In this document: piece by piece, positions 24,180 through 36,273 of the stretch
How the letters are laid out: the number at the start of each line of letters is the position of its first letter
Position numbering within the stretch: position 1 is the stretch's first letter
NCBI GenBank assembly: GCA_905221605.1
Contig: CAJNDS010001125.1
Span: 62,001-126,000, forward strand
Source of the DNA: Symbiodinium natans
Lineage: Eukaryota; Sar; Dinophyceae; Suessiales; Symbiodiniaceae
Direction: 5' to 3'
DNA: 64,000 nucleotides
The notes under the pieces: generated by a model
The model's input: only the letters and a program-made list of their open reading frames with translations
Databases searched by the model: none
What the model was told of the DNA's origin: nothing
Program-made: the position numbers and the translations under genes

Positions 24180-24430
24180 ATGTGTACATATATATATATA
24201 TATGTTATGTATTTATTTATGTATATTTATCTATTTATATGTACTTGTTTATTTAGTTGCTTTATCTATTTATGTACGCATATTCATAAAGATATTTCTT
24301 GATTGATTTGTATATTTGTGTTTCTTTATTTGTTTATCTGTTTATTTATTTCATATTTGTGTATTTTCATTTTTATAATATATAAAAAAATAAATGAATG
24401 AATGAATAAATACATATATATATATATACA
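24180..24430. repeat. AT-rich TTTA/TA simple repeats
   Basis: TTTATTTA-like and (TA)n runs directly follow the end of the exon at 24430-24535, so they probably fill the next intron. Confidence 0.75.
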
Positions 24431-24535
24431 TAATATGAATCATCTGGCCTATGCTGCGAAATTGGTCGAAGACGTGCTTCAGTCCGGTGTACACGCGAAC
24501 TTTGTCCAACAGGGGCTTCTCCTCGCCTGCGCAGC
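24430..24535 (-). CDS. Internal exon of an unknown gene
   Basis: After a CTGCGCAG acceptor the frame reads GEEKPLLDKVRVYTGLKHVF then DQFRSIGQMIHIM, followed by a possible GTATAT donor. The composition is strongly protein-like. A further candidate exon lies upstream (24760-24840) across a telomere-like repeat. No family is recognised. Confidence 0.45.
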
Positions 24536-24555
24536 GTGCTAAGTGCATTCTCCCA

Positions 24556-24735
24556 TACACCCTCAAACCCTCAAACCCTCAAACCCTCAAACCCTCAAAC
24601 CCTCAAACCCTCGAAGCCTCAAACCCTCGAAGCCTCAAACCCTCAAACCCCCCCAAACACCCCCCCCCCCCCCCCCGCCCCCTCCAAAACCCCCAAAAAA
24701 CCCAAAACCCCCTCAAACCCTCAAACCCTAGTGGT
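24556..24735 (+). repeat. Octamer array (CCCTCAAA)n with poly-C core
   Basis: Eight or more CCCTCAAA units, CCCTCGAAG variants and a 19-base C run form a telomere-like variant array. The unit is the telomere heptamer with an added C. It lies between two candidate exons, hence probably in an intron. Confidence 0.85.
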
Positions 24736-24759
24736 CACTCGAAGGATGGGGCTCACACC

Positions 24760-24840
24760 CAGCAGCGCTTCTCGAACTTCTTTCTGAACTTCTTGTACAT
24801 CGGTTTGGGCACTGAGACCTCGGGAGCTTAAACTGCATCC
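24760..24840 (-). CDS. Candidate internal exon
   Basis: The frame reads GLSAQTDVQEVQKEVREALL, then a GTGTGAG donor-like site near 24760. It is heptad-like and charged. The adjacent frame also reads as basic protein, so the choice of frame is open. Confidence 0.3.
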
Positions 24841-25002
24841 CCGTTGCCCAAAAAGTATATCATACAACATATATAGATATATATTATATATCCATCTATC
24901 TGTATAATATTTGTACCCCATGCATTTACTCATATACTATACTATACTAGACTAGACTATACTACGCTATGCTATAGTAGTGATCTCAAATGTTTCTCAC
25001 CT

Positions 25003-25162
25003 TGGCTGACCTTCTCTCTCCGATCGTTTGAGGAGCGCGCCGATTGTGATCTCCACACCGCTGCTGTTGCTGCTGTTGCGCTCATTCTTTGGCCGGCTGC
25101 CAAGTCCCACTTGGAGGGCGTGTAAGCCGCAGCCGCCTGCTGAGCTTCCACAAATTTGAAAT
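25003..25162 (-). CDS. Candidate internal exon
   Basis: The segment is bounded by a possible acceptor (TGTGGAAG) and a good donor (CCAAG|GTGAGA at about 25003). One frame reads AQQAAAAYTPSKWDLAAGQR, another GVEITIGALLKRSEREGQPR; I cannot choose between them. It probably belongs to the same minus-strand gene as the exons at 24.4-24.8 kb. Confidence 0.35.
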
Positions 25163-26379
25163 CACATAGTGGCAAAAGCACGCGGGCGCAACGAAGGAGG
25201 GGGCAACTCACCATGAAACTGCTTGTTCAGCCAGCCAGGCGCGCTGCATGATGATTGCGTGACTGTCTACTTTGGCGACTTTGGCGCCTACTAGCCTACT
25301 AGTAGGATGACATACCCGAAAAAGGCAGCAGCCTTTGGTCAATTTCAATGTCAAATCTCGTTTAATGCTGCCTGTTTCCGAGGACAGGCAGGCATCGTCC
25401 TTCTCCAAGGCCGGTGAGGAAAAGCCTAGGTATTCCAGTTCGCGAAGAATCGCTCAGAGTAGAGTGCTCAGCAGGAACTAACAAGGCCAACCTTCCTCAC
25501 AAGGAAGATACTGAGCACGCCAGGCACTCCATCATTCTTTCCTCCATTCCATGATCCTCCCTTTTATCTACTTCTTCTTGTCCGAGTTCTCGGGATCATG
25601 CAGAGCCTCGGATACCCCCCCATAGCATCACTGCTATCGAGACCGGACCTTTCAGCACCTTTTCTGTCCCAAACGGCATCCACCTTCGAAAGAACTAACG
25701 CTACAGTTACAGGGGACACTCCGTCGCTCTGCTTAAGTGCGGTGCGCCTTGCTTACTGTGAAGTGCTGTGTGTACACTTTTGATCGTTCCTCTGAGAGGG
25801 CTCTGATTTCCTGATTCGCTAACCGAAGGTGACTTGTTGTGTCCTTCATGCTTGCTTGTAGGTGCCTATGTTTATAACTTCGGAGATCAGCACGCTCTGA
25901 AACCGTGGAAGCATACCGGAAAATCATCTAGCATCAGCCTGACAAAATTCCTGTCCTGAAAGCTGCCTGGTGCTTTTCTTTCAGGATATTTTGAAGCCAG
26001 GTTTTTGCTGCTTCCCGGAACCTGCCCGGAACTTCCCCCTCCCAAGGCCCACCCCCCACCCCCTCGGCCCCTTATTTCGGATTTTGTTCAGGTTTGTCTC
26101 AGGAAGTCTCAGGTTTCTTTCAGCCTTCCGTTGCAGGCGACCCCCTTAGGAAATCCGGACAGCACGTGCATTTCGAGGACAGCATTTTTCAGGCTTGCAT
26201 TTCAGCTTTTTTGGTCCCCCGGGATGTTCTCAGTATTAGAAATACCTTTGTCTGCACGCTGAGGTTGAAGTGACAAGCCTAAGTTTTGTATCACGTTCTT
26301 CTGCATGTCGGGTCCAGGGCTTCGCGTGCTGATTTGTTCCTGACTTTTCGCTTCCCATCTAAATTTAAGCCCTAAACAG

Positions 26380-26432
26380 GCCTCCCGAATCCTAAACCCT
26401 AAGCCCTAAAGTTTAGGGGCCCTAAACCTCAA
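26380..26432. repeat. Degenerate telomere-like repeats in both orientations
   Basis: CCTAAACCCTAAGCCCTAAA is followed at once by TTTAGGGGCCCTAAACC, so the two orientations meet head to head near 26410. Confidence 0.65.
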
Positions 26433-28405
26433 GTAGAAAAACATCACATTCGGTCCTAGAACCTGAAATAGATTACCTCTCTTCGGCTCAGGGGTTGGTT
26501 TGAGGAGTCCAAGCTCAGGGCTTCGGGCTCTGAAGGTCAGGGGCTCCGAGTCTACTGCTTGCGCCATCCGCCCAGGGAACTTCAGAGTAGAAACATGGCC
26601 TGTGGACAAATTTGGACGGGCATCTGCACAACCATCCATGAGAATTCTTCCTGTTCCATCCGGTGGGTAAACTTGGGGGCATCTTCGGGTTGAAGAAAGC
26701 CAGCAGCCAGTGCTTCGTTTCATTGTCTCCGAAGGTACCCAGAGGGGAACCTTGTCTAACTTCTTGGGAAGCTCGAAGCTCTTCGGCCCGGAGGCCTGTC
26801 CTTGTTCGATACACCCATGTAAGGCTCCTCCTTTGCACTCCTTGCATTCCTTCCTGTCGCTGGTGGTGCAACTACCACTGTGGGTTGCTGGATGCTGGCT
26901 TCGAGAAGTTGTGGTTTTGGGTTCTGTGGAAGACGTCCCTTGGTTTAGGGTTTATAATCAGACGAAGTTGGGGCAGGTCTCGTCAAAATCAGCAAAATCA
27001 GGCAAAGTTTGGATTTTGCGGCACTTACGTTCAGGCCATGTCTTCTGGGTCCATGTATCTGCAACCATCGTCCAGAAGTTTGGAGCACCAAGATAAAAGA
27101 GGGCCCAGAATTGTGAATACCCAGCAAATCAAGTTAGGCTATCCTTGCACGCGTGAAGATTTAGAGAGCCGCCATCCGCTCCAGCAACTTTGCATCTTCA
27201 AGAGCCACGAAGCAGCAACGGTAAAGTTACAGCGTTCGTGCGGGTAGGGAACCTTTGCATCAAAAGCACGGGCTGCACATGACCGAGGCCCGGGCACAAC
27301 GCCAGGAGTCCGCAAAAGCCCAGGCTCCGCAGCCTTGTGGGTCTTTCTGATTCATTATGAAGGTAAGGCAATACTCCTGATTCCAGGGCCTGTTTCTTTT
27401 TGGCATGTTCCGTGTACCGTCCTATGGCAAGCCATGAAGTCGGGGTTTGCTGTGCCTGATACATCAAGCAACTGTCTGTAAGCACGTTGTCGGTGTCTTC
27501 TCCGGCTCACAAGCTTGGCTTGGGTTGTCAGCTTTCCGGGCATTTCTGGTTGCTTGCCCCTGTGCCATGATGTCACCAAGCTTGCAGCCACCCTGGAACA
27601 ATGCTTCATACTAAACATTAGATAGTAATTCGGCACCATTCCTCTCTTTTCTCTTAAGCCAGAGAAACTTTTTTGGATGGTACACACATTATCTTCACGA
27701 CTCATGGTGTATCATTTGCCTTGATCCTCATATTTCTTCATCTTGGAAGAGCTATGTCCTATGCTCCATCTTTTATCATCCACATACTTGGCGTTCTGGA
27801 AAATGAGCTAATGAGCTTCTGAGGAGTTACAGTACTTTAAATTTCAGTATCTCGATTTCATCTTGTATAGATGGCAGGTCGGCAGACATGCTGAGCTTGG
27901 GGTGCTGTTGCTGATATATACCATTTGCTAGCAAAGCAAACATGTCTCGGCAAATGATCGGCTTTGAGCTGATACCCGCCAAGCTAGAAAATTGTCTTTG
28001 GTTTCTTCGTCGGTCTCAGTGCACACAGCAACTCTTACCTGAGCAAGATCCACTGCCAAACACGATGACCCTGACACTGATCCAGACAGGAAAGTGTCTG
28101 CATGCCAAGCAGCATCATTGTCGCAGCAGCCCGCAGAAATTATGTAGTCCAATAGAGGTTTTATATGGAAGCTGCTATGGAGTGCCTGTGCGCCCTGAGG
28201 GTGTTCGGGCTTGAGCACAAAGCCTGTACAGCTGCGAAACGAACATGGACGCTCAACCAGCAATCACTAGCCGCCTCACACTGTGCATGACAGGTTGGCT
28301 CCTTCAATGGCACATTGGGACTCGGGTTAGTCAGTTCAAGCTTCTACTTTCTTTTCGACATTGGGCATTTGTCCAATTGCCGAGTTCAATGCCCCATCCC
28401 ATTGC

Positions 28406-28471
28406 ATGGTCCTCCAGCCACTTCAACTGCGTCTCGCTCACCGCGCCGTTCAGCGGAACCCAGCGGAGGGC
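28406..28471 (-). CDS. Candidate 22-codon exon, possibly metallophosphoesterase-like
   Basis: A strong acceptor (TGTCACCCCAG) precedes ALRWVPLNGAVSETQLKWLE then DH, and a GC donor follows; both ends are phase 0. The motif resembles the FNG-x-x-S-x-x-Q-L-x-W-L stretch of ADP-ribose/CDP-alcohol diphosphatases. The expected next block (SH-x-P...GHxH) was not found downstream, so this could be a gene remnant or a coincidence. Confidence 0.3.
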
Positions 28472-28723
28472 CTGGGGTGACAAACTGTAACTGCTCTTGA
28501 ACTGTGTGCGCAACTGGTCTGGTGATCGGCCACCCATACCATCTGGCAACTAGTCGCCTGCCAATTTCGGCCATCACACGAATGCCACCAGATGCCCTCA
28601 AAGCTGGGTCTGGGGCAGGCCCTTCCTTGATGCCACGTGCAAAATCCTGAAGGGGCCGAGAAGACACATCTTGACACTGTAACAGCATGCACTGCCATCT
28701 CGTCGTGCTTGGTCGACACCAGT

Positions 28724-28966
28724 TCACAAGCGCCCGCACCTCTTTCGTAATGTCGTTGGGATTATGTGCCTCAACACATTCAACAGCGTAGGATCACAAG
28801 GATCAGCTGCCCTCACAAGCTCCCAGTTACTCGCGTTGCTGCCACTGACAAAGTTGTGAGAAGACAAGACTACAGGCTCTACCGAGCCCGCAACTTGACA
28901 CAGCTCCACAGCGTACGAGTTCAGCTCCTGAGCAGCTTGACTAAGATTTACAGCTTCTGACAACAA
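28724..28966 (-). CDS. Candidate exon, unknown protein
   Basis: The open frame AQELNSYAVELCQVAGSVEP then SNASNWELVRAADPCDPTLL has protein-like composition and lies on the same strand as the neighbouring candidate at 28.4 kb. No family or splice pair confirms it. Confidence 0.25.
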   Translation of the reverse strand: MLSEAVNLSQAAQELNSYAVELCQVAGSVEPVVLSSHNFVSGSNASNWELVRAADPCDPTLLNVLRHIIPTTLRKRCGRL

Positions 28967-29728
28967 TACTATACTTCATGAGCCTTCGGCATTCACGCAA
29001 GAAAGCTTATGCGTAGCAACGCTTGCGCAATGACTTGTTTAATCGAATCCAAGTGTCAACAGATGTGAAACAAACACGCTCTTCGGAAAAAGAAGGAGTC
29101 AAGTAAGAACATCATGGCAAATGGCCAAAACAACTTTTCAGGCGCACCGCATCATCAACTCCAGGTCGAGCCCCACCACCGCTCATTATACCTCGCACTC
29201 TCATATATGCCTGAAGGCTTTGACTCAGTTTTGGGGCTCAAAAGTATCGGCACGAGCATTGGGCTGAGGCATGGACTGATTTCGTAGGGATCCAACCTGA
29301 GATCAAGAGCTGAACAGAATCAGGTTCCTTCTGGCTCGAGAGTCCAGGAATTCACTGGCCACCAGCAAGAGACATTCACCCCGTCCAGTGCTTACACCAC
29401 CCCAATCTGAGCATGAGACACGCAGACTCTCCAATCATGGCTGGGGCAGAAGCCTGGGCAAAGGCTATGGCGGCTATGGCTCATACAAGCAGCCGAACAG
29501 TTGAAGGCCTAGAGGAACGCAGTGCGCGAAATGACCACTCTGCCCATGCATGTTATGATGAATGCAACACATCTGCCAAGAATATCTGCCAGCAGCGCAA
29601 TTCAGGGATCCACTGTAGTAGGAGCTTGTGCTTGAAGGCGCCTGGCCAGAGGCCCATGCTAGCTTATGTTGCTTGTGCACTTGCAGCAGTACTTTGGCCT
29701 CTGGCTCTAGAACTGGAGGTGCAGAAAT

Positions 29729-29731
29729 CCT

Positions 29732-29792
<61 letters not shown>
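29729..29792 (+). repeat. (CAG)n trinucleotide microsatellite, about 20 units
   Basis: About 62 bases of uninterrupted CAG/GCA. Open frames give poly-Ser, poly-Gln or poly-Cys with no supporting flanking domain, so coding is not supported. Confidence 0.95.
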
Positions 29793-29999
29793 TTCTTGTT
29801 CCCCCGTCCCCTTTTACGCCAGACACACTTACTTCGGAACATCTTCGTTAAATGCTGCCAGCACAACAGCGTCGCACGTTCGGCAAGCAGTCCTGTAGGT
29901 TTCCGAGAGCTCTGGGAAAGAAATACCCTCTTCCATTTCCTTGCGTGGAAAATTGTACAGCTCGTGGTTGCCTTAGAAAGTTTGCCGAGATGCCACGGC

Positions 30000-32380
30000 A
30001 ATCTGCACTAATCTACTCAAGCTCCGAACCCACAAGATGGAGAGTGGGCGGCCCGCCCTCCAAAGGAATCAACAAGTCCTGCAGCAACGGCTGAATCGTA
30101 TGATGGACCTACATCATACATCCCTATGACCGATGATTATTTCCTTTTCTCCTTGTGAGGCAGAGCTTCTTGGGCATCTGGCTCGTGCATGCTTCACTGA
30201 AGGAACTGACAGGTCTCGAGTATTCGAATATCCTCAATGACACACAGATTACTCATCCAGTCGATGTCTTGCACGTTCATTCCTCTGCTTCTGCGTGGGC
30301 AGGTCATTTGAATATGCGGTCAAAGACCAGAACTCGCCTTATCCCTCGCACGAATCGGCTCTGACGTGTGGACAATCCTGTGCACTGAAATCCGCTGTCC
30401 TGCAGCGCCTTGTGGCCCTGGCCTGTCAGTTGTGAATAGTCGAACCTTTTGCACCGTTCCACTAGCTCCTACAGCAGCTCCTGACCTGGCATGCAGCGAT
30501 TCTGCACCGCAAGATTGATTAGCCTGCTGTGGCCCTGTTGCAGCCATCGATGAAGTCGCCAAGCTGAGCAATGAAATCAACCTCGCAGGCAATGCTGAGA
30601 GCACTGGCTTAATTTGGATGGGGCCGGGCTCACTTGCGATTCCGGACCCCTGCTGCAATACATTCCGACCGAATTGCGACTGACTCGTGTTCTTACATGT
30701 CTACAACTCGTTTCAACGCCTCTGTTTAGGGCTTCAGTTCTTGGTTGCCTGGTACTGGTCGCTCAAAGCGCCCCATCTCTTCTAGGGTGTCGCACTCCCT
30801 ATCCCATCTTGAGGACTTGGGCTTCCCACTCATCCCCGTTTGCGCCGGGGGGGTAGGTCCCAGCTACTCAGGCAACGACACTCCTGGGCGTGTCATTCAC
30901 AATGCTCATGCTGTTTTCACTTCGCAGCTTGGAGTCGCCAAATTATGCAAGGTACGTAGCTATGTGAGCCCCTGACTAAATTACTCTTGTCCAGGGGATA
31001 CGATATTCCCTGTAGCAATTCTAGGTCCTAAGCTAAAGGTCCCAAGTTGCAATCTACGTTCTTAGCATCGTAAGTTGGACTAGCATCATAAGTTGAACAG
31101 TAATCTAGCGCGAGGCTCATGTAGAAGCATACCAGTCAATGCCTCAGTCTGTACAATTACTTGGTTATATCTAGGAATGGGCAGCAGCCCTCACAACTCA
31201 GGAGGCAACGGCACCCGCAACAAGGTAACAATCACATCAGAACACGCAAGCAAAACAAGTGGAGTCAAGCCGTTGAACTGCCAACAGTTCAGGCCTACGG
31301 CCAGCTGAGGCATGACACAAAAACTGGATCTACGACCTGGACCGTCTGAGGGAATTGTTGAATGCAGCAACTTGCCAAGACTGTTGCAGTATGAAACCAG
31401 CTCTGGCGGCCAGGCGTTTGACGCACGGACCCGCCGCCAACACAACAACCGCATATGGGCGGTAAGCCGTTGTGCCGGATGGCAGGTACTGCAACAAGAC
31501 TCTGTGCGAAGTGGGGCATCTTACCAGCAAGATCACCCCAGTATGGACAGCCTGCAGATTACACCCACTAATTGGTTTTTTCAAGACATATTTTGACGCA
31601 GCTTGCCGAAATCAAACATTCACCCTTGGTAGAGCTTGTCCACCCTCCAGACTGACCATGTGCTCGCACTGAAATCACGTTTGTCTAAACCGAAGCCTGC
31701 TAAAATGAGGTCACAATCCTTTACGAACGGCACTACGACTGCAACTATACAACACACACAACGAGCACAATCCAAGAAGAACTGGAACTAATGATGGTGT
31801 TGTTCATTGAATTTGCCTTGCTGCGTCAGGACACATGCCCCAAAGTCACAATTCACAGTACTGAGGCACGTAATGCCTCAGAGCAGTCAATCCGAACGCA
31901 GCTACGGGCACTTGCAGCAATCTGGCGGGATGGCATCTGCAGTACACCTCCATTCAGAAACCAGAACAGCATTGGTAGCTCTGATTCACATCTGCATTGC
32001 AGCCAGCTTCAGCAGGGAGGTGTTTGACTCTTTAAAGCATGCTTGTCCCAAACGAGCAGCTCCATCATGTAGCGGCAAATCAGCTCCGCTCACTTTGGCG
32101 TTCCAACTGCCAGTATCGCGGCAGGACACGCGAGAGATTTGGCCGTTCTGTTCAGAATGATTCTGTCAGCGCGGGCTTCATGAATCACCCTTGAGGGCAC
32201 TGGATCCCATGTTACGCATATTCAACGCATTTCAAGACAAAACACTCAGCTGCCTTGGCAAACAACATCTGCGCATCGCGCTCTAAGGCAAACTCCGAGG
32301 GCTGGCCGCGGCTGGCTAAGAATCATGGCAAGGCCAAAGTCTCACGAAACATCCATCTTTGTTGGCTCCGCTTGATCCTT
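30000..32380. other. No gene seen
   Basis: This holds only short frames on both strands without domains. Near 31062-31100 a short duplication TAGCATC(G/A)TAAGTTG(G)AC occurs. Exons may be hidden, but I cannot point to any. Confidence 0.3.
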
Positions 32381-32385
32381 GCAGG

Positions 32386-32860
32386 GCCCCTCCCTCTCTC
32401 TCATTCTTTCCTTCTTTTGTTTCTCTCTCTCTTCTTCTTCTCCTCCTCCTCCTCCTGCTGCTTCTTCTTCTACGGGGCCTGAGGTAGTGTTCCCCCTCCC
32501 CGTGCCTAGCCACGTGATTCAGTCCAGGTGACACTGCGATCAAGAGGGCTCGGTAGACACTGACGTTAGACAAGGTTCCCCCGAGTCCCCCACTAATTGC
32601 ACCTGTTAGATGCCACGCAGCCATTATCCCCCCTTTTGGGTCGCCGTGCCCCGCTATCGTGTCCAGACTGCTGCGTGAAACGATCGAGTCTGCTTGTTCG
32701 TACCTCTTACTCTCTCTGTCTCTCACTTCCGTGGTCGAAAACTTGCACTTGACTCTCTGCCTCACTCACTCTCTCTCGTTCTTTGTCTCTTTTCTTCTTT
32801 TTCTCTCTATCTTTCTTTCTTTTTTTCTTCCTTTCTTCCTTAGCCCTCCGACTGTATGCT
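32386..32860 (+). repeat. Pyrimidine-rich simple repeats
   Basis: CT, CTT and CTC runs lie at 32388-32472 and 32700-32850, separated by unique sequence. Orientation and style resemble the retroelement tails at 34.5-35.7 kb but without the hairpin. The stretch to 33890 has no gene I can support. Confidence 0.7.
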
Positions 32861-33892
32861 GTGTGCCCCGCCTACGGTTCACCCCACGAGTGCTCCGAAT
32901 TACCTGGCAGACCTGGCAGATGCAACGTACAATCGTGGTGGGACGGCCACAGCCAGAAAACGCCAGTGTCGTTTCGTCGAACATTTCCTAAGCACCGCCG
33001 CGCATCCTGTGCTGCTGGCTGGGGCATCATCGTGTGACTTGAGAGCCACGGGCTGGGACGAAAGCTCTAGTAGGTCCAGGACTGGGGACACGGAGCTAGC
33101 AGGAAGAGACAGGCGCCGAGAGATCAAAGCGCCGACCCAATTCATGTGGCAAAGTCAAAGGTTAAAGCGAAGCGGTGCTTCAAGTGAGCCACCATGCACA
33201 AAAGTAACACAAAGTTACAGGAAGTTACACAAGTGCACCTACCGTGTATAGACAGACACGGCCAAAAGCTCGGAGGTCAGACCGATGACACACACGGGTG
33301 TTGAAAGCGGTGTGTCAGATTGTGGCTATGAGGGTGGGGACCCCTGCAAGCGGGGAACAGGAGAAAACTCAACTCGCTTCGTTTATCTGGGCTACAGGGT
33401 CAAACAGGGAGGAGGACCCAGACCAACTGAAGAGGTGCTTCGAGAGTGACCGCAGTTATTGGCGACTGTCGTGCAGACCCTGCTGCGCCTTTTTTTTGGC
33501 ATGTTGGTTCTGCGGCTTTGCCGCGTTCTTCGACGTCTTTGCTGGGCAGTCTCAGTGCTCGCGCTGGTCATCTGGTTGTTTTCGTGCCCGCCCGAATTTG
33601 TCCGCTGCCGGTGACTTGAAGTCTCGGCGGCGCTACTTCAAGCTGCGCGAGTTTCAGCATCCCCCCCTCCCGAAACCACACCGGTTCTCAGTCGGCAGTA
33701 GTCCGCACTCGCAACGCAAGCAGTGCTCCTTCAACTTTTGTCCGCTGCATACATCCACAGGAATAAACAGCGGATTCCCGTGCAGATGCTGAGAGGTTGG
33801 GGAGGGTTCCGTGGAGGGGAGGTTCGGGAGGGGTCATTGCCAAGACTCCGCGGGGTGTCTAGGACGAGCAGATTTAGGCCTGCAGCGACCCG

Positions 33893-34160
33893 CCAAAGCA
33901 CGCCGCCCCGCGAGCATCAGCAGCATCAGCCCGGTCCCGCTTCTCCTCGGAGAGGCATAAAAACGAGTCCACGCCGAGGACCCGAAAAATGCTCCAAAAA
34001 CCGTTTTGGGCAACCGCCCTGGGCCCCAAATTCGCCCGGGGACGCGCGAAAATGTCAGGGTTTTTTGACCAGCCCCCCCCCCCCCCCCCCACACCCGCCC
34101 TGGCTCCGCCCCAGCCCTGACGGGGTATTAAACGAAAGCTCTCCAGGGGGAGCTTTCGTG
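33893..34160 (+). repeat. Dispersed GAGCATCAGCAGCATCA box plus ACGAAAGCTC hairpin
   Basis: The box CGAGCATCAGCAGCATCAG lies near 33912. A perfect 10-base inverted repeat, ACGAAAGCTC and GAGCTTTCGT, lies at 34132-34141 and 34150-34159 with an 8-base loop. A similar pair of elements occurs near 60055 and 60104-60129. Confidence 0.5.
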
Positions 34161-34499
34161 ACCAGTTCCTCAGGTACGTGGGTCCAAACCTCCCACGGTG
34201 TTCCAAGAGCATACGCCTCCTGATCATCAAGACCGAAGGAGAGGAAAGCGGAGCGCCGCCAGAACTGTTACCAAAAAGCATGTCGCTTCCCCCCCCCAAA
34301 CAGTTCGGGAAAGACTTCGGCAAGGAGGACGCTTCGGTTTGGAGACGTTACCTATGGGCAACAACTTTCCCGAGCTTTTATCGGCGGCTTTGAAGCCTGG
34401 CGGAGGCTTTCATGCTTTTGCACACAAGGAGACTTGCATCAGCACAGTGCTTCAAGCTTCTGCCTCTCCCCTCTTCCATGCGCCAGGTCGCCTGCTCGA

Positions 34500-34502
<3 letters not shown>

Positions 34503-34589
<87 letters not shown>

Positions 34590-34655
34590 TTCTTTCTTTG
34601 GGGCTTGAGGAGCCCAGGGCCCCCCGCGCGACAGCGCGCCCCGCTCCCGCGTCAG
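34503..34655 (-). repeat. (GA)n tail with upstream GC-rich hairpin, copy 3
   Basis: On the minus strand the order is a GC-rich palindrome (GCGCGCTGTCGCGC), CCCC, AAAGAAAG units, then about 80 bases of (GA)n. The same order recurs near 35255-35330, 35610-35685 and 45738-45765. It looks like the 3' tail of a retroelement copy. Confidence 0.65.
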
Positions 34656-35040
34656 TTCCGCGCTACCACTCACGACGCCGGCCCTTTGGCCGCAGCACGC
34701 ATGCCGCCACCTGAACAGGGCCTGTTTCGACCCGTTCTCTGTACTTTCCGCATTGCTTGCTTATCGACCCGCAATCCCTTCTCCTCCACCCACCCCTGGA
34801 ATCCTAGCCCCCCAACCTGCCCCAGAAAAGTCGGTCCAAGCCCCCAAAACCTGTACGTGCACCCCACATCCCTGACCCTTCTGCCAAGCCTTCCCGAAGC
34901 GAATCCTCCCCTGTCCCCCAGCAGCAACGAACCTTCCCGAAAACAAGACCTCCCCAGCCCCCCGACTCTAGTCGCTGACTGCAATGCGTTTGTGGCGGTC
35001 GCTGCTGTCCCTCCTCACTTACAACAACTTACTAGCCCCC

Positions 35041-35330
<290 letters not shown>

Positions 35331-35351
35331 TCAGTGCTCGCTAAAAACTCG

Positions 35352-35353
<2 letters not shown>

Positions 35354-35444
<91 letters not shown>
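35354..35444 (-). repeat. (GA)n tract
   Basis: About 90 bases of uninterrupted (GA)n on the minus strand, preceded by GGGAGGGCGGGAGG and, a little further up, CCCCAAAAGCAGAAAG, a degraded form of the tail motif. Confidence 0.85.
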
Positions 35445-35447
<3 letters not shown>

Positions 35448-36273
35448 CCGCCCTCCCTCTGATCATTCTTTCTGCTTTTGGGGCAGTCCGGGAACCACTA
35501 GCATCTGGCCTGGGCAGCTGGTCCCTCCACGCCACTCCCAATGCCCCGTTGCGTTCTTCTATCCCTGCCCAACCCCATCCCAGCCCCCATGCACCTTTCT
35601 GTCACTCTCTCTCTTTCTTTCTTTCTTTCTTGGGGGCGAGGGGGCAAGCCCCCGGGCGTTCGCGCCCGCCCCGGTATTCAGGGCACCTCTTGTCGGCTCG
35701 TGTAGGCGAAGGCCCCCCGTTTACAGTTGCTCCCCCCTCCCCCCGTCATGCCACTCAAGACAGCGCCTGTGTCAACCCACTGAGTTGCCTTCTCTACACT
35801 CGAGCAGGCTACACGGTCATCCTTTCCTCACTGCCGGGCCCCCCTTAGTGCTCCACTATGCCATACCCCCAGCTAGCCGTATTCCCCGTGAGGAAAGGAC
35901 TCCCCTCCAGCTGGCTACGTGAAAAATGCAGGCAGCTATGTGGGCTTGGCTCGGCTTCTTCCACCCCCCAACCCCTACTGATGGGCCCTCCTAGGTCATG
36001 TTCTTTACGAGCCCCCACCTTTCCTGCTAGTGAGACCAGTGTGCCCGTGTTGAGGGTGCTTCGGGGTACCTCATACAGGCTGAACCCGCCCACGCCCCCA
36101 AACAGAACCTCTTCAACCTCAACCGGAGCACAAGTCCTCCCCTTTTACCCCTCCCTGGCTTCCCTCAACTGAGCTGGACTTTGCTACTCGGGCCATCAGA
36201 CGCATGCGGGCCTCACGTTCCTATCCACGTAAGCCCCCCATAACAGAGCCCCCATGCGCCAACATACTGCCCC

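Noticed and set aside
27290-27370. A papain-like QGCGAWAF motif on the minus strand near 27330
   Set aside because: The active-site Cys of CGSCWAF is missing and no His or Asn block follows, so the likeness is taken as chance.
29413-30011. Poly-Ser or poly-Gln protein around the CAG repeat
   Set aside because: The flanks show no domain, splice signal or codon pattern to support coding; the run is a microsatellite.
32700-32860. A retroelement tail in the pyrimidine tract
   Set aside because: There is no hairpin or CCCC-AAAG motif beside it, unlike the tails at 34.5-35.7 kb.
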